Source: an uncultured Tessaracoccus sp. (lineage in GTDB: Bacteria; Actinomycetota; Actinomycetes; Propionibacteriales; Propionibacteriaceae). Taken from it: a DNA stretch of 64,000 nucleotides. The stretch spans positions 69,674 through 133,673 of the forward strand of contig NZ_CAMYPD010000001.1 in the NCBI RefSeq assembly GCF_947286155.1, given 5' to 3'. The position numbers were made by a program, and so were the translations under genes. Below are positions 35,371 to 44,124 of this stretch, piece by piece (the stretch's first letter is position 1; each line of letters starts with the position of its first letter). Below the pieces are notes generated by a model, which was not told the origin of the DNA, made no database searches, and was given only the letters and a program-made list of their open reading frames with translations.

Positions 35371-37896
35371 TCAGCGACGCGTCAGCGTGACAGGCTTGCT
35401 GAACGAGTACCCGAACTGGGGATCGTAGGTGCCCACACGGAACGTGTAGGTGCCACGGGTGTTGCGACCGTAGGTCAGCTCGATGGTGTAGCCGCCGTCG
35501 GCCTTGGTGGTGCGAACCTGCGAGGTGGACCACTTGCCGTTGGGCAGCTTGACCTGGGTGAACACCTTCTGCGGGCCCTTGGCGAGGGAGACCTTGCCCC
35601 ACGCGTAAGTGGTGGCATCGAGGGCCTTCGTGCCGGCGGTGGCTGCCGTCGGGAGCGCGACGCGCACCTGCGTCACCGGCTTGGTGAACTCCATGGTGCC
35701 ATCGGGGCGGACGACGCGCAGACGCCACTGGTAGGTGCCAGCGGTGTTGCGGCCGTAGGTGAGCGGTACAGCATAGAAGCCCTTGGCGTCGCGGGTCTGC
35801 GAGGTGGACCACTTGCCGTTCGGCAGCTTCACCTGCGTGCTGACGGTGGCCTTACCGTCGACGGTTCCCCACATGTTGGCTTCACGGCCGACAGGAGTTC
35901 GGGTAGCAACCTTTGCGCTGGTCGCCTTGTAGTCGGGTTTGGTGTCAGCCTTGGCGACGTTCACGTCGTAGCGCACCTCGGTGCCCGACGGATCGACGAC
36001 GAAGCGCACGGTCTGCTTGCCTGCCTTGGTGCCCTCGGGGAACGTGAGCGAGACCTCGGCAACACCGTCGGCGACGGTACCCTCACCGATCTGCGTCTCG
36101 CCGAGGAAGGCCTTCACGGTCTTGTTCGCGAGCTGCGGGGAGACCTTGGGGTTGTCCGCGTCGAGGAGCATGTCGAGGTTGCCCTTGTACACCTCACCAG
36201 CGGCGCCCAGTTTCACGGTGCCGGCCTTGCCGGGGGTGAAGCTCTCCGGCACGTCGGTGACGGATACGCCGCGCTTGGTGTAGTCAGGAGACACTTCCCT
36301 CTTCTCCTTCAGCCAGTCCACCCAGGTGGTGAGGTCGACGAGGCCCGCGTCCCTGGTGTTCTGGCCACCCTGGAAGGCACGGAAGTTGTCGCCGCCAGAG
36401 ATGAGGAACGAGCCGGAGCCGACGGTGTACATCTTGTCCTCGTCGATTGGTTTGCCGTTGATCCACACGCCGGTGATGCGCTGGCCCTCGGGCAGCGACT
36501 CGTCGTAGGTGTAGGTCACGTTCTTGGACAGACCGAGCGCAAGGTAGGGGCGGCTCGGCACCTCGCCCTTGTCGTCGCGTTGCCACTGCTGGTTCAGCAC
36601 CTGGATGAACTGGGCGCCGGTGATCTCCGTGGTGTTCAGCGAGTTCGCGAATGGGAGGACGAGCGCAGCCTCTTCGTAGGTGATGTCGCCCTTGTCGAAG
36701 GAATCGCGGGTGCCGCCCGGGTTCTGGATGCCGATGAACTCGTCGTTGCCGTTGCTCATCTGGTCGTAGAACATCTGGGCAACCATGTTGGTCATCGGCG
36801 ACTCCTGGTCGCGGGTGCCGGAACCGCCGGCGCCAGGGGTGGAGATGGCCTCGGTGGCCTTGCCCACAACCTCGCTGCCCTTTTCCTTGGCAGTTTCCTT
36901 CGCCGCTTCGACGATCGTATTGATCTCCTGGATGCGCGGCAGCGAAGCGTCAGCTTCCTTAGCCGGCTCGACCTTCTTGGACTCAAGCGAGCAGAGCGTA
37001 CCGCTGGCGTCGACGTTGAGGTCGAGCTGCACCAGGTTCTTGGCGTACGCGTCGGCCTGCACGATGGGCTGGCCCTTCGCGGTCGTCGACAGGTACGGCG
37101 TGTGGGTGTGGCCGTTAATCACAGCGTCGACGGAGGCGTCGAGGCCGTTGTACATCTTGCTGAAGTTTGGCGAGGACTTCGCGGTGTCCGCGTCGGCCTT
37201 CGTGTCGGGGCTGCCCTCATGGATATTCGCGATGACGATGTCAGCCTCGCCGTTGGACTCGTCGCCGTCCTTGAGCTGCTTGGCGATGGCGTTGACGCTC
37301 TCGACGGGGTCCTTGACATCCACCTGGGAGATGCCCGACGGCGACACCAGCGACGGAAGGTCGCCGGTCACCGCACCGACGACGGCGATCTTCGCGCCGC
37401 CCTTCTCGAACACCTCGTACGCCTTGACGGGCGCGGCCACCTCATTGGTGCCTTTCTTCACGACGTTCGCGCCCAGGTAGGGGAACTGCGACGCGGAGGC
37501 GACGCGGCCAGCGAGGTCGTCGAAGCCCTTGTCGAACTCGTGGTTGCCGGTGGCGGAGGCCTCGAGGCCGGCTGCGTTCAGCACGTCGAGGGTGGGCTGG
37601 TCGTTGGAGACTGCCGACACGAAGGTGGAGCCGCCGATGCTGTCGCCGTTCGACACCAGGAGCACCTTGCCTTCACCGGCGCTCGCACGCAGCTGCTCGA
37701 CGGGGGTGAACAGCTGAGCGGCACCCTCGATGCGGCCGTGGAAGTCGTTGAACGAGAGCAGGTGAACAGTATTGGCCGGGGTGCATTCAGCCGGGGTGGC
37801 GGAGGCAACCTGCTGCACACCACCGGTGACGATCGCACCGGTCATGCCAATCGCGGCAGCCGCCAGCCCAGCAATCGGGCGGGACAACTTGGACAT
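35371..37896 (-). CDS. Secreted 5'-nucleotidase/metallophosphoesterase (UshA-like) with duplicated C-terminal module
   Basis: This 841-aa exported protein has a signal peptide (residues 1-33, cut near ASA). The calcineurin-type metallophosphatase domain shows FNDFHGR (Asp51, His53), NGDSIGG, GNHEFDKG and INGHTHTP. The 5'-nucleotidase C-terminal domain follows (about 330-540, with NPGGTRDSF and FLISGGDNFRAFQGG). It releases phosphate from extracellular nucleotides. After an Ig-like region come two related modules of about 90 residues, each with VKLPNGKWSTSQ and a YGRNT-GTY strand. No LPXTG motif is present, so retention at the wall, if any, may rely on the modules. GGAGA lies seven bases before the start. 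Confidence 0.9.
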   Translation of the reverse strand: MSKLSRPIAGLAAAAIGMTGAIVTGGVQQVASATPAECTPANTVHLLSFNDFHGRIEGAAQLFTPVEQLRASAGEGKVLLVSNGDSIGGSTFVSAVSNDQPTLDVLNAAGLEASATGNHEFDKGFDDLAGRVASASQFPYLGANVVKKGTNEVAAPVKAYEVFEKGGAKIAVVGAVTGDLPSLVSPSGISQVDVKDPVESVNAIAKQLKDGDESNGEADIVIANIHEGSPDTKADADTAKSSPNFSKMYNGLDASVDAVINGHTHTPYLSTTAKGQPIVQADAYAKNLVQLDLNVDASGTLCSLESKKVEPAKEADASLPRIQEINTIVEAAKETAKEKGSEVVGKATEAISTPGAGGSGTRDQESPMTNMVAQMFYDQMSNGNDEFIGIQNPGGTRDSFDKGDITYEEAALVLPFANSLNTTEITGAQFIQVLNQQWQRDDKGEVPSRPYLALGLSKNVTYTYDESLPEGQRITGVWINGKPIDEDKMYTVGSGSFLISGGDNFRAFQGGQNTRDAGLVDLTTWVDWLKEKREVSPDYTKRGVSVTDVPESFTPGKAGTVKLGAAGEVYKGNLDMLLDADNPKVSPQLANKTVKAFLGETQIGEGTVADGVAEVSLTFPEGTKAGKQTVRFVVDPSGTEVRYDVNVAKADTKPDYKATSAKVATRTPVGREANMWGTVDGKATVSTQVKLPNGKWSTSQTRDAKGFYAVPLTYGRNTAGTYQWRLRVVRPDGTMEFTKPVTQVRVALPTAATAGTKALDATTYAWGKVSLAKGPQKVFTQVKLPNGKWSTSQVRTTKADGGYTIELTYGRNTRGTYTFRVGTYDPQFGYSFSKPVTLTRR

Positions 37897-38156
37897 ACAA
37901 CTATCTCCTGGGGGATGGTTCGGGCACCCGCGCGCTCGCGGGCTACGTACCGAGCGAACTATAAATCGCGCATCGAAATCAAGCAGTTTGCCAAGAATTC
38001 ATCTTGTGGAAGGCACGCGGTTGGTTGCCGTCGCCCAGGAACCGAGCATCCAAGGTCTGCGGCGTTGCTTTGTGCGTTTCCTCCATCCCGGTGTGACCCC
38101 GTCGCTGCCTACGCTTGCGTAAGCTACGTTTCCGTAACTTCAGAAAGAGGATCCGC
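37897..38156. other. Divergent promoter region between 5'-nucleotidase and dehydrogenase operon
   Basis: These 260 bases hold both promoters. Near the dehydrogenase side GCTTGCGTAAGC (about 38112-38123, a near palindrome) is followed by CTACGTTTCCGTAAC, giving two similar CGTAA-containing half sites that could be a repressor target. Nothing else is recognisable. Confidence 0.35.
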
Positions 38157-39242
38157 GTGCACGACCCTATGGTGCAACTGCTGACCCCCGACGGTGCCCG
38201 GCGAGAGCATCCCGATTTCAGCTGGGAGGGCACCGCCGACGATCTACGCGCCAGCCTGCGCGACATGTGGTTGGGGCGCCGTTTCGACGCGGAAGCCACG
38301 GCCTTGCAGCGCCACGGTGAGCTCGGGCTGTGGCCTCCGCAGCTCGGTCAGGAGGCCGCTCAAATCGGCGCGGCAAGGGCACTTGCGCCGGGCGACCACG
38401 TCTTTCCGTCATACCGCGAGCACGCGATGGCTCTCGCGCTCGGCTTCCCTATGGAGCAGATGCTCGCGTTCTTCCGAGGCTGTGACGCGGGCTACTGGGA
38501 CATGCAGCACCGCTTTCGCACCTACGCGCTCGTGATCGGCGCGCAGACGCTGCACGCCGTCGGATATGCCATGGGGCTGCGCTTCGATGGCGCGGTAGGC
38601 AACGCTGATCCCAGCGCTAACGAGGCCGTCATGGTGTTCCACGGCGACGGTGCCTCGTCGCAGGGAGACGTGAACGAGGCCTACGTGTTTGCCGCGAGCT
38701 ACAACGCGCCCGTGGTGTTCTTCTGCCAGAACAATCAGTGGGCGATCTCGGAGCCGACGTCGTTGCAGTCCCGCGTTCCGTTGTTCGAGCGTGCGAGCGG
38801 CTTCGGGTTTCCCGGTGTGCGCGTCGACGGGAATGACGTGCTTGCCGTCGAGGCTGTGTCCCGGTGGGCGCTGGAGCGCGCGAGGCGCGGTGAGGGGCCG
38901 ACGCTCGTCGAGGCGTACACGTACCGCATGGGCGCCCACACGACGGCGGACGACCCGACGAAGTACCGCGGCCGCGACGAAGACGCGGCCTGGCGGGAGC
39001 GAGACCCGATTGACAGGGTCGTCGCGTATTTGCGCAGCGTCGACGAGATCGACGACGCCTACCTCGCCGAATTGGAGCGGGAGGCCGAAGACTTGGGCGT
39101 CCAGACGCGCGCGACTATCGCCCAGCTGCGCGACGTCACGATGGAGGAGCTTTTCGAGCGCTGCTACGCCGAGCCCACGGCCGAACTCGCTGAGCAGCAG
39201 CGCGAGTTTGCCCGCTTCGCAGCGGAATATGAGGTGGCCTGA
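38157..39242 (+). CDS. 2-oxoacid dehydrogenase E1 component, alpha subunit
   Basis: This 361-aa subunit uses thiamine diphosphate to decarboxylate a 2-oxoacid. The cofactor motif runs from GDGASSQGDVNEAYVFAA (Asp164) to FFCQNNQWAIS, and the phosphorylation-loop equivalent YRMGAHTTADDPTKYR is present. The GTG start at 38157 has AAAGAGG six bases upstream and is preferred over an ATG at 38115. The next gene, E1beta, overlaps by one base. The heterodimeric E1 with its E2 may be pyruvate dehydrogenase or branched-chain oxoacid dehydrogenase; sequence alone does not decide. Confidence 0.93.
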   Translation: MHDPMVQLLTPDGARREHPDFSWEGTADDLRASLRDMWLGRRFDAEATALQRHGELGLWPPQLGQEAAQIGAARALAPGDHVFPSYREHAMALALGFPMEQMLAFFRGCDAGYWDMQHRFRTYALVIGAQTLHAVGYAMGLRFDGAVGNADPSANEAVMVFHGDGASSQGDVNEAYVFAASYNAPVVFFCQNNQWAISEPTSLQSRVPLFERASGFGFPGVRVDGNDVLAVEAVSRWALERARRGEGPTLVEAYTYRMGAHTTADDPTKYRGRDEDAAWRERDPIDRVVAYLRSVDEIDDAYLAELEREAEDLGVQTRATIAQLRDVTMEELFERCYAEPTAELAEQQREFARFAAEYEVA

Positions 39243-40216
39243 TGTCGAAGCTGAGTATGGTCAAAGCCCTCAACGCGGGGCTTCGTCGCGCACTCGAATC
39301 TGACCCGAAAGTGCTGCTGGCAGGCGAAGACATCGGGAAACTCGGTGGGGTGTTCCGCGTCACCGAGCACCTGCAGCGCGACTTCGGCGAGCATCGCGTC
39401 CTCGACTCACCGCTGGCGGAATCGGGCATCGTCGGCACGGCGATCGGGCTCGCCATGCGCGGGTATCGACCGGTGGTGGAGATGCAATTCGACGGGTTCA
39501 CCTACCCCGCGTTTTCGCAGATCGTCTCGCAGCTGGCACGCCTGCACGGCCGAACCGGCGGGCGGGTGCCGATGCCCGTCGTGATCCGCATTCCTTTCGG
39601 CGGCGGTATCGGCTCGGTGGAGCACCACTCGGAGTCGCCCGAGGCGTACTTCGCGCACACTCCCGGGCTCAAGGTGGTGGCGCCGTCGACCCCGAATGAC
39701 GCGTACTGGATGATCCAGCAGGCCATCCGCTCCGACGACCCCGTCATCTTCCTCGAACCCAAACGCCGCTACCAGGTGAAAGGCGAGGTGGAGCTCGACG
39801 CCCCGCCGGCCGAGCTGCACGCCGCGAACATCGTGCGCGACGGGGCAGACGCCACCCTCATCGGTTATGGGCCGACGGTGTCAACCTGCCTCGACGCGGC
39901 CACCGTCGCCGCTGACGAGGGCCGAAACCTGGAGGTCCTCGACCTGCGCACCATCAGCCCGGTGGACTGGGACGCCGTCATGGAATCTGTGGAGCGCACG
40001 AAGCGGGCGATCGTCGTGCACGAAGCGCACCTGAACCTTGGGCTCGGCGCCGAGATCGCCGCGCGCCTGCACGAGGCGCTGTTCTACGTCATGGAGTCGC
40101 CCGTGCTGCGCGTCGCGGGCTACGACATCCCGTACCCACCCGCCCGCGTCGAGAGCCAGTTCTTGCCGGGCGTCGACCGCATTCTCGCCGCCGTCGACCA
40201 ATCACTGGCCTACTAA
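39242..40216 (+). CDS. 2-oxoacid dehydrogenase E1 component, beta subunit
   Basis: This 324-aa subunit completes the E1 active site. LLAGEDIGKLGGVFRVTEHL (about 22-41), the E1beta block DSPLAESGIVGTAIGLAMRG and HHSESPEAYFAHTPGLKVV are typical, and the C-terminal transketolase domain has LDLRTISPVDW. Its ATG shares one base with the E1alpha stop. The E2 gene follows nine bases later. The three products form one complex with an E3 encoded elsewhere. Confidence 0.94.
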   Translation: MSKLSMVKALNAGLRRALESDPKVLLAGEDIGKLGGVFRVTEHLQRDFGEHRVLDSPLAESGIVGTAIGLAMRGYRPVVEMQFDGFTYPAFSQIVSQLARLHGRTGGRVPMPVVIRIPFGGGIGSVEHHSESPEAYFAHTPGLKVVAPSTPNDAYWMIQQAIRSDDPVIFLEPKRRYQVKGEVELDAPPAELHAANIVRDGADATLIGYGPTVSTCLDAATVAADEGRNLEVLDLRTISPVDWDAVMESVERTKRAIVVHEAHLNLGLGAEIAARLHEALFYVMESPVLRVAGYDIPYPPARVESQFLPGVDRILAAVDQSLAY

Positions 40217-40225
40217 GGAGCACCC

Positions 40226-41467
40226 ATGCTGAAGACATATAAATTGCCCGACGCCGGAGAAGGCCTCACGGATGCCGAGATCGTGCAGTGGCGGGTCGCC
40301 GTGGGCGACAAGGTGCAGGTAAACACGGTGCTCGTCGAGATCGAGACCGCGAAATCCATCGTCGAGCTCCCCTCGCCGTATGCGGGGCGCATCACGGCGC
40401 TGCTCGTCGACGAAGGCGCGGAAGTGGAGGTGGGCACCGACATCGTCGAGATCGACGACGGCGTCGAAGCTGAGCCGAGCGAAGTGGCCGAACCGAGCGG
40501 AGAGGCCGAGCTGAACGAGGAAGCCGACGATTCCGACGACACACCCACCCTCGTGGGCTACGGCGCGGTAGAGCAGGCGCCGCGCAGGCGCCGTCGGAGT
40601 TCTTCGGTTGCAACCACCGACGTGCTGGCCAAGCCCCCGGTGCGTAAGTACGCGCGTGACTTGGGTGTCGACCTCAACACCGCCGACGCCTCCGGCCCAC
40701 AGGGCAGCGTCACGCGGGCCGACGTCGACGCCACGCTGGCGCAGGTGAGCGCGGGGGCAGGGGAGCGTCGCGAACCCATCAAGGGAGTGCGCAAAGCGAC
40801 GGCGGAGAACCTGGTTCGTTCGGTGGAGCGACGCGTGCACGTCACCGAGTGGCTCACGATCGACGTCACCCAGACGATGGAGTTCGTCGAACGCTTGAAG
40901 AAGCGGCGGGAGTTTGCCGACGTGCGCGTTTCGCCGACGCTGTTGTTCGCGAAGGCGATCTGCTTGGCGCTCGGGCGCAACCCCAGCTTGAACGCGTCGG
41001 TGGATGAGGAGCGCGAGGAAATCGTCTACCACCGCGACGTGCACCTCGGCATCGCCGCCGCCACCCCGCGCGGGCTGCTAGTGCCGAACATCAAGTCGGC
41101 GAACCAGATGACGCTGCTGGAACTCGCGCGAGCCATCAACGAGCTTGTCGGGGTGGCGAGGGAAGGGAAACTGCAGCCGGCCAGCCAGCAGGGTGGCACG
41201 TTCACGCTCACGAATGTTGGGGTGTTCGGCGTCGACACCGGGACGCCGATCATGCACGGCGACGAGTCGGGCATCCTCTGCATGGGTGCCATCAAGCGCC
41301 GCCCGTGGGTGGTGGGCGAGGGCGCCGACGAGCGCGTCGAACCCCGGTGGGTGACCACCCTGGCGCTCGCGTTCGACCACCGCATCATCGACGGCGCCGA
41401 GGGCTCGAAGTTCCTCACCGACGTCGGCGACCTCCTCAGCGACCCGAGCACCGCCCTGCTGTACTAG
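40226..41467 (+). CDS. 2-oxoacid dehydrogenase E2 (dihydrolipoamide acyltransferase)
   Basis: This 413-aa core enzyme has one lipoyl domain (residues 1-76) with lipoylated Lys43 in ETAKSIVE. An acidic, Glu-rich linker follows (about 80-115), then an E3-binding domain (about 133-168, VRKYARDLGVDLNTADASG) and the catalytic domain with His385 in FDHRIIDGAEG. AAGGAG precedes the ATG. It transfers acyl groups from E1 to CoA. No lpd gene is present in the window, so E3 must be shared from elsewhere. Confidence 0.94.
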   Translation: MLKTYKLPDAGEGLTDAEIVQWRVAVGDKVQVNTVLVEIETAKSIVELPSPYAGRITALLVDEGAEVEVGTDIVEIDDGVEAEPSEVAEPSGEAELNEEADDSDDTPTLVGYGAVEQAPRRRRRSSSVATTDVLAKPPVRKYARDLGVDLNTADASGPQGSVTRADVDATLAQVSAGAGERREPIKGVRKATAENLVRSVERRVHVTEWLTIDVTQTMEFVERLKKRREFADVRVSPTLLFAKAICLALGRNPSLNASVDEEREEIVYHRDVHLGIAAATPRGLLVPNIKSANQMTLLELARAINELVGVAREGKLQPASQQGGTFTLTNVGVFGVDTGTPIMHGDESGILCMGAIKRRPWVVGEGADERVEPRWVTTLALAFDHRIIDGAEGSKFLTDVGDLLSDPSTALLY

Positions 41468-41513
41468 CGGCCGGCGACCCCGGAACCCGGTGGTTGAGCC
41501 GCTGCTGCTCTCC

Positions 41514-41554
41514 GGTGGTTGAGTAGCCCGCGCAGCGGGCGTATTGAAACCACC
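41514..41554 (+). repeat. TTGAGTAG/GTATCGAA repeat, copy E
   Basis: GGTGGTTGAGTAG ... GTATTGAAACCACC encloses inner stem CCCGC-GCA-GCGGG. A broken copy (GGTGGTTGAGCCGC, from 41489) precedes it, suggesting two insertions or a duplication. Confidence 0.85.
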
Positions 41555-41576
41555 GCCACAGTGACGGGTATCTTCG

Positions 41577-41626
41577 ATAAGGAATGAGGGATTCCACCGA
41601 AAACGGTGGAATCCCTCATTCCTTAT
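41577..41626. terminator. Perfect 23-bp hairpin with AAAA loop between converging genes
   Basis: The arm 41577-41599 (GGAATGAGGGATTCCACCG at its inner end) pairs perfectly with 41604-41626 around AAAA. It resembles the hairpin at 51194-51243. Very stable, it probably acts as a bidirectional terminator for the E2 and nhaA genes. Confidence 0.85.
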
Positions 41627-41656
41627 GTGTCTGGGCAGGTCTGGTGAAGAGCGAGA

Positions 41657-41695
41657 CATCTCGATACGGCCCTTCGGACCTACTCGATGGTCGGG
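41657..41695 (-). repeat. TTGAGTAG/GTATCGAA repeat, copy F (reverse)
   Basis: CATCTCGATACG ... CTACTCGATGGTCGGG encloses the inner stem GGCCC-TTC-GGACC, with one mismatch. Copies E and F flank the 23-bp hairpin in opposite orientation. Confidence 0.82.
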
Positions 41696-41739
41696 TGAGG
41701 GCAGGGGGCCGCCTGCTCGACGGTCGAGGTGGGGTGGGG

Positions 41740-43077
41740 CTACTGCTTCGAGCTGTCGTCGGGGAACACGTCGGGGATGCCGTCGTGGTTGGCGTCGACG
41801 TGTTCCTTCTCGTCGATGCGCTTGTAGCGGCTGTTTCGCGGCACGAGCACGCACGACCCCACCACCGTCGCGAGCACCGACGCAGTCAGCACGCCCACCT
41901 TCGCGTCGTCTTGCAGCGCGCCGCCGCCTGGGAAGCTCAGCTCGCTGATGAGCAGCGACACCGTGAACCCAATTCCGGCAACCGCCGCGATGCCGATGAG
42001 GTCGATCCACTTGATGTCCGGGTCGAGGTTGGCGTGCCGAAGCCTGGTGATGAGCCACGTCGTGCCAGTGATGCCGATGATCTTGCCGACGACGAGCCCC
42101 ACGACCACGCCGAGGGTCACCGTCGAGCTCCAGGCCTCGACGAGGCCAGACCAGCCACCCACATTCACACCCGCGGAGAAAAACGCGAACACCGGCACCG
42201 CGAGAATCACGGAGATGGGGTTGAAGCGGTGCTCGAACGTCTCGGACAGCGAATACTGAGGGCCGTACTCTGACTTCGCGTGGACGGGCACCAGGAACGC
42301 GAGCACGACGCCCGCGATCGTCGCGTGGATACCCGAGTTGTAGAACAGCGCCCAGGTGATGACGCCCAGCGGGAACAGCAGAATCCAGGCGGGAATGTAC
42401 GACTTCTTAAACCAGTGCTCGAAGCGGTTGGCGAGCACCGCGTAGATGGCCGCGGGGATGATGGCGATGGCCAGGTAGTGCAGCTTGAGGTTCGTGGAGT
42501 AGAACACCGCGATGATGGTGATGGCGATGAGGTCGTCGACGACGGCGAGCGTCAGCAGGAACGTGCGCAACGCCGCAGGCAGATGCCGCCCGACGATCGC
42601 CAGCACCGCGACTGCGAACGCAATGTCGGTAGCAGCGGGGATGGCCCAACCGTGCAGCTCACCGCCGGTGCCACCAAGGTTGATGAGCACGAACAGCAGC
42701 GCGGGCACAGCGACGCCACCGAACGCGGCGGCGACGGGGACGAGCGCGCGGCCAGGATCGCGCAGATCACCGAGCACGAACTGGCGCTTCAGCTCCAGCC
42801 CCACCATGAAGAAGAAGATGGCGAGGAGCCCGTCGGCAGCCCAGTGCCCGACGGACAGCCTGAGGTTCAGCCAGCCGAGATCCCAGCCGATGTAGGCATC
42901 GCGCAGCCCGAAGTACGCGTCGGAGGCACCGCTGTTCGCGAAAATGAGCGCCGCCACCGTCGCAGCAAGCAGCAGCACACCCGCCATGCGGTTGGAGGTG
43001 AGCATCTTCTCAATGCGTGAATACTCGCGGTAGGTGCCTCGCGAAAGCACAAATTCTTCACGGGACTGCTGGGCCAT
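41740..43077 (-). CDS. nhaA: NhaA-type Na+/H+ antiporter
   Basis: This 445-aa antiporter has about twelve membrane segments. The transport-site pair appears in LAVVDDLIAITIIAVF (two adjacent Asp, about residues 168-169), and the family segments FFMVGLELKRQFVLGDL and AIPAATDIAFAVAVLAIVG are present. It exchanges sodium for protons across the membrane. AGGAG lies seven bases before the ATG. The C-terminal tail ends in DANHDGIPDVF, a calcium-loop-like D-x-N-x-D-G-x-x-D motif not usual in NhaA. The gene is monocistronic, between repeats and a DUF4282 gene. Confidence 0.94.
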   Translation of the reverse strand: MAQQSREEFVLSRGTYREYSRIEKMLTSNRMAGVLLLAATVAALIFANSGASDAYFGLRDAYIGWDLGWLNLRLSVGHWAADGLLAIFFFMVGLELKRQFVLGDLRDPGRALVPVAAAFGGVAVPALLFVLINLGGTGGELHGWAIPAATDIAFAVAVLAIVGRHLPAALRTFLLTLAVVDDLIAITIIAVFYSTNLKLHYLAIAIIPAAIYAVLANRFEHWFKKSYIPAWILLFPLGVITWALFYNSGIHATIAGVVLAFLVPVHAKSEYGPQYSLSETFEHRFNPISVILAVPVFAFFSAGVNVGGWSGLVEAWSSTVTLGVVVGLVVGKIIGITGTTWLITRLRHANLDPDIKWIDLIGIAAVAGIGFTVSLLISELSFPGGGALQDDAKVGVLTASVLATVVGSCVLVPRNSRYKRIDEKEHVDANHDGIPDVFPDDSSKQ

Positions 43078-43207
43078 AGGGGCACTCCTGAACGTTCGAC
43101 GTTGTTGTCGACCAGACTTCCCGACGCACCGAGTTCTAGTTTTTCACAGATCTCCAGCTGGCTGAAACCACGCCCGCCGTGCGGCATGGTTTCGCGCGGG
43201 CATGCAA

Positions 43208-43236
43208 AGAGGGAGCCCCTCGTCGGGACTCCCTCT
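43208..43236 (-). terminator. Hairpin after the DUF4282 gene
   Basis: AGAGGGAGCCCC (43208-43219) pairs with GGGACTCCCTCT (43225-43236) with one mismatch and a short loop, 22 bases after the DUF4282 stop on the minus strand. Confidence 0.65.
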
Positions 43237-43257
43237 CCTTGAGAACAAACGTGAGGA

Positions 43258-44052
43258 TTAGTCGTCGGACTTGCCGTTCTCGGCGATCTTCACCAGGGCA
43301 ATCACGCCCTCGATGGCGACGCGAAGCAGCACGATCTTGAGCGCTGCCATAGCGAGGCCGGACACCAGCCCGCGGACGATGTCCATCGCCTTCGGTTCGC
43401 CAGCGGAGGTCGAGATGCCACCGATCTCGAGGGTGGTGCCGGAGGTGAGCAGGGAGATGAAGTCGAACAGCCACACAATGGCGATCACGACGATGCCGAT
43501 GAGCCACACGAGCTTGCCGCTTTGCGGCAGTGAGAACTTCGTGAAGTCCAGGCTGAACAGGCCGCCACCGCCAGGCTGCGACGGGTTCTGCCACTGTTGC
43601 TGCTGGTACTGGCCGGGCGCCTGGTTCCAGTTCTGCTGGCCCTGCTGATCCCAAGCCTGGCCCTGCTGCTGCGGCTGACCGGCGTGCCACTCGGACGCCG
43701 AGGCCTGCGGCTGCTGCTGATCCCAGTTCTGCTGGCCCTGCTGATCCCAAGCCTGCGCCTGCTGATCTTGGCCGGCGTTCCATTCGGAAGCCGAGGCCTG
43801 CGGCTGCTGGTTCCAGTTCTGTGCCTGCTGGTCGGCGCCTGCGTTCCATTCGCTGGCGGAGTGCTGTGCCTGCTGGCCCCACTCGTTGGCGGATGCCTGC
43901 GGCTGCTGGCCCCACTCGTTGGCGGAAGCCTGCGGCTGCTGGGCGCCCCACTCGTTGCTGCTCTGTTGTGTTTCGGGCTGCGCGCCCCAATTGCCGTCCT
44001 GGTCGGAGGGCCACTGGCCGCTCTGGCCCTGATTCCATTGGTCATTAGACAT
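43258..44052 (-). CDS. DUF4282 membrane protein with long Gln/Trp/Asn-rich N-terminal repeats
   Basis: In this 264-aa protein, residues 1-160 are a low-complexity cytoplasmic region built from ASANEWGQQPQ, ASASEWNAG and AWDQQGQQNW units. The rest (about 165-264) has two membrane segments and the DUF4282 look (FTKFSLPQSGKLVWLIGIVV). DUF4282 function is unknown. The evenly spaced Trp residues in a polar, uncharged context suggest a sticky or phase-separating region, which is inference. The start at 44052 (MSNDQWNQG) begins the repeat region; a longer reading is antisense to alr. It is divergent from alr across 72 bp. Confidence 0.8.
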   Translation of the reverse strand: MSNDQWNQGQSGQWPSDQDGNWGAQPETQQSSNEWGAQQPQASANEWGQQPQASANEWGQQAQHSASEWNAGADQQAQNWNQQPQASASEWNAGQDQQAQAWDQQGQQNWDQQQPQASASEWHAGQPQQQGQAWDQQGQQNWNQAPGQYQQQQWQNPSQPGGGGLFSLDFTKFSLPQSGKLVWLIGIVVIAIVWLFDFISLLTSGTTLEIGGISTSAGEPKAMDIVRGLVSGLAMAALKIVLLRVAIEGVIALVKIAENGKSDD

Positions 44053-44124
44053 AGGGCCAGTCTGCCACCCATCTGGTTCATATCGCCAGCGCGAGCTCAG
44101 GAATCGTAGGTCTACCATAGGAAA

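Noticed and set aside
35329..38184. A 951-codon open frame on the + strand opposite the 5'-nucleotidase gene
   Set aside because: It is antisense to a gene with clear signal peptide and phosphatase motifs. GC-rich codon bias leaves long open antisense frames, and the translation has no recognisable domain.
43600..44050. DNA tandem repeats as a non-coding satellite
   Set aside because: The repeats are in frame and encode the Gln/Trp-rich part of the DUF4282 protein.
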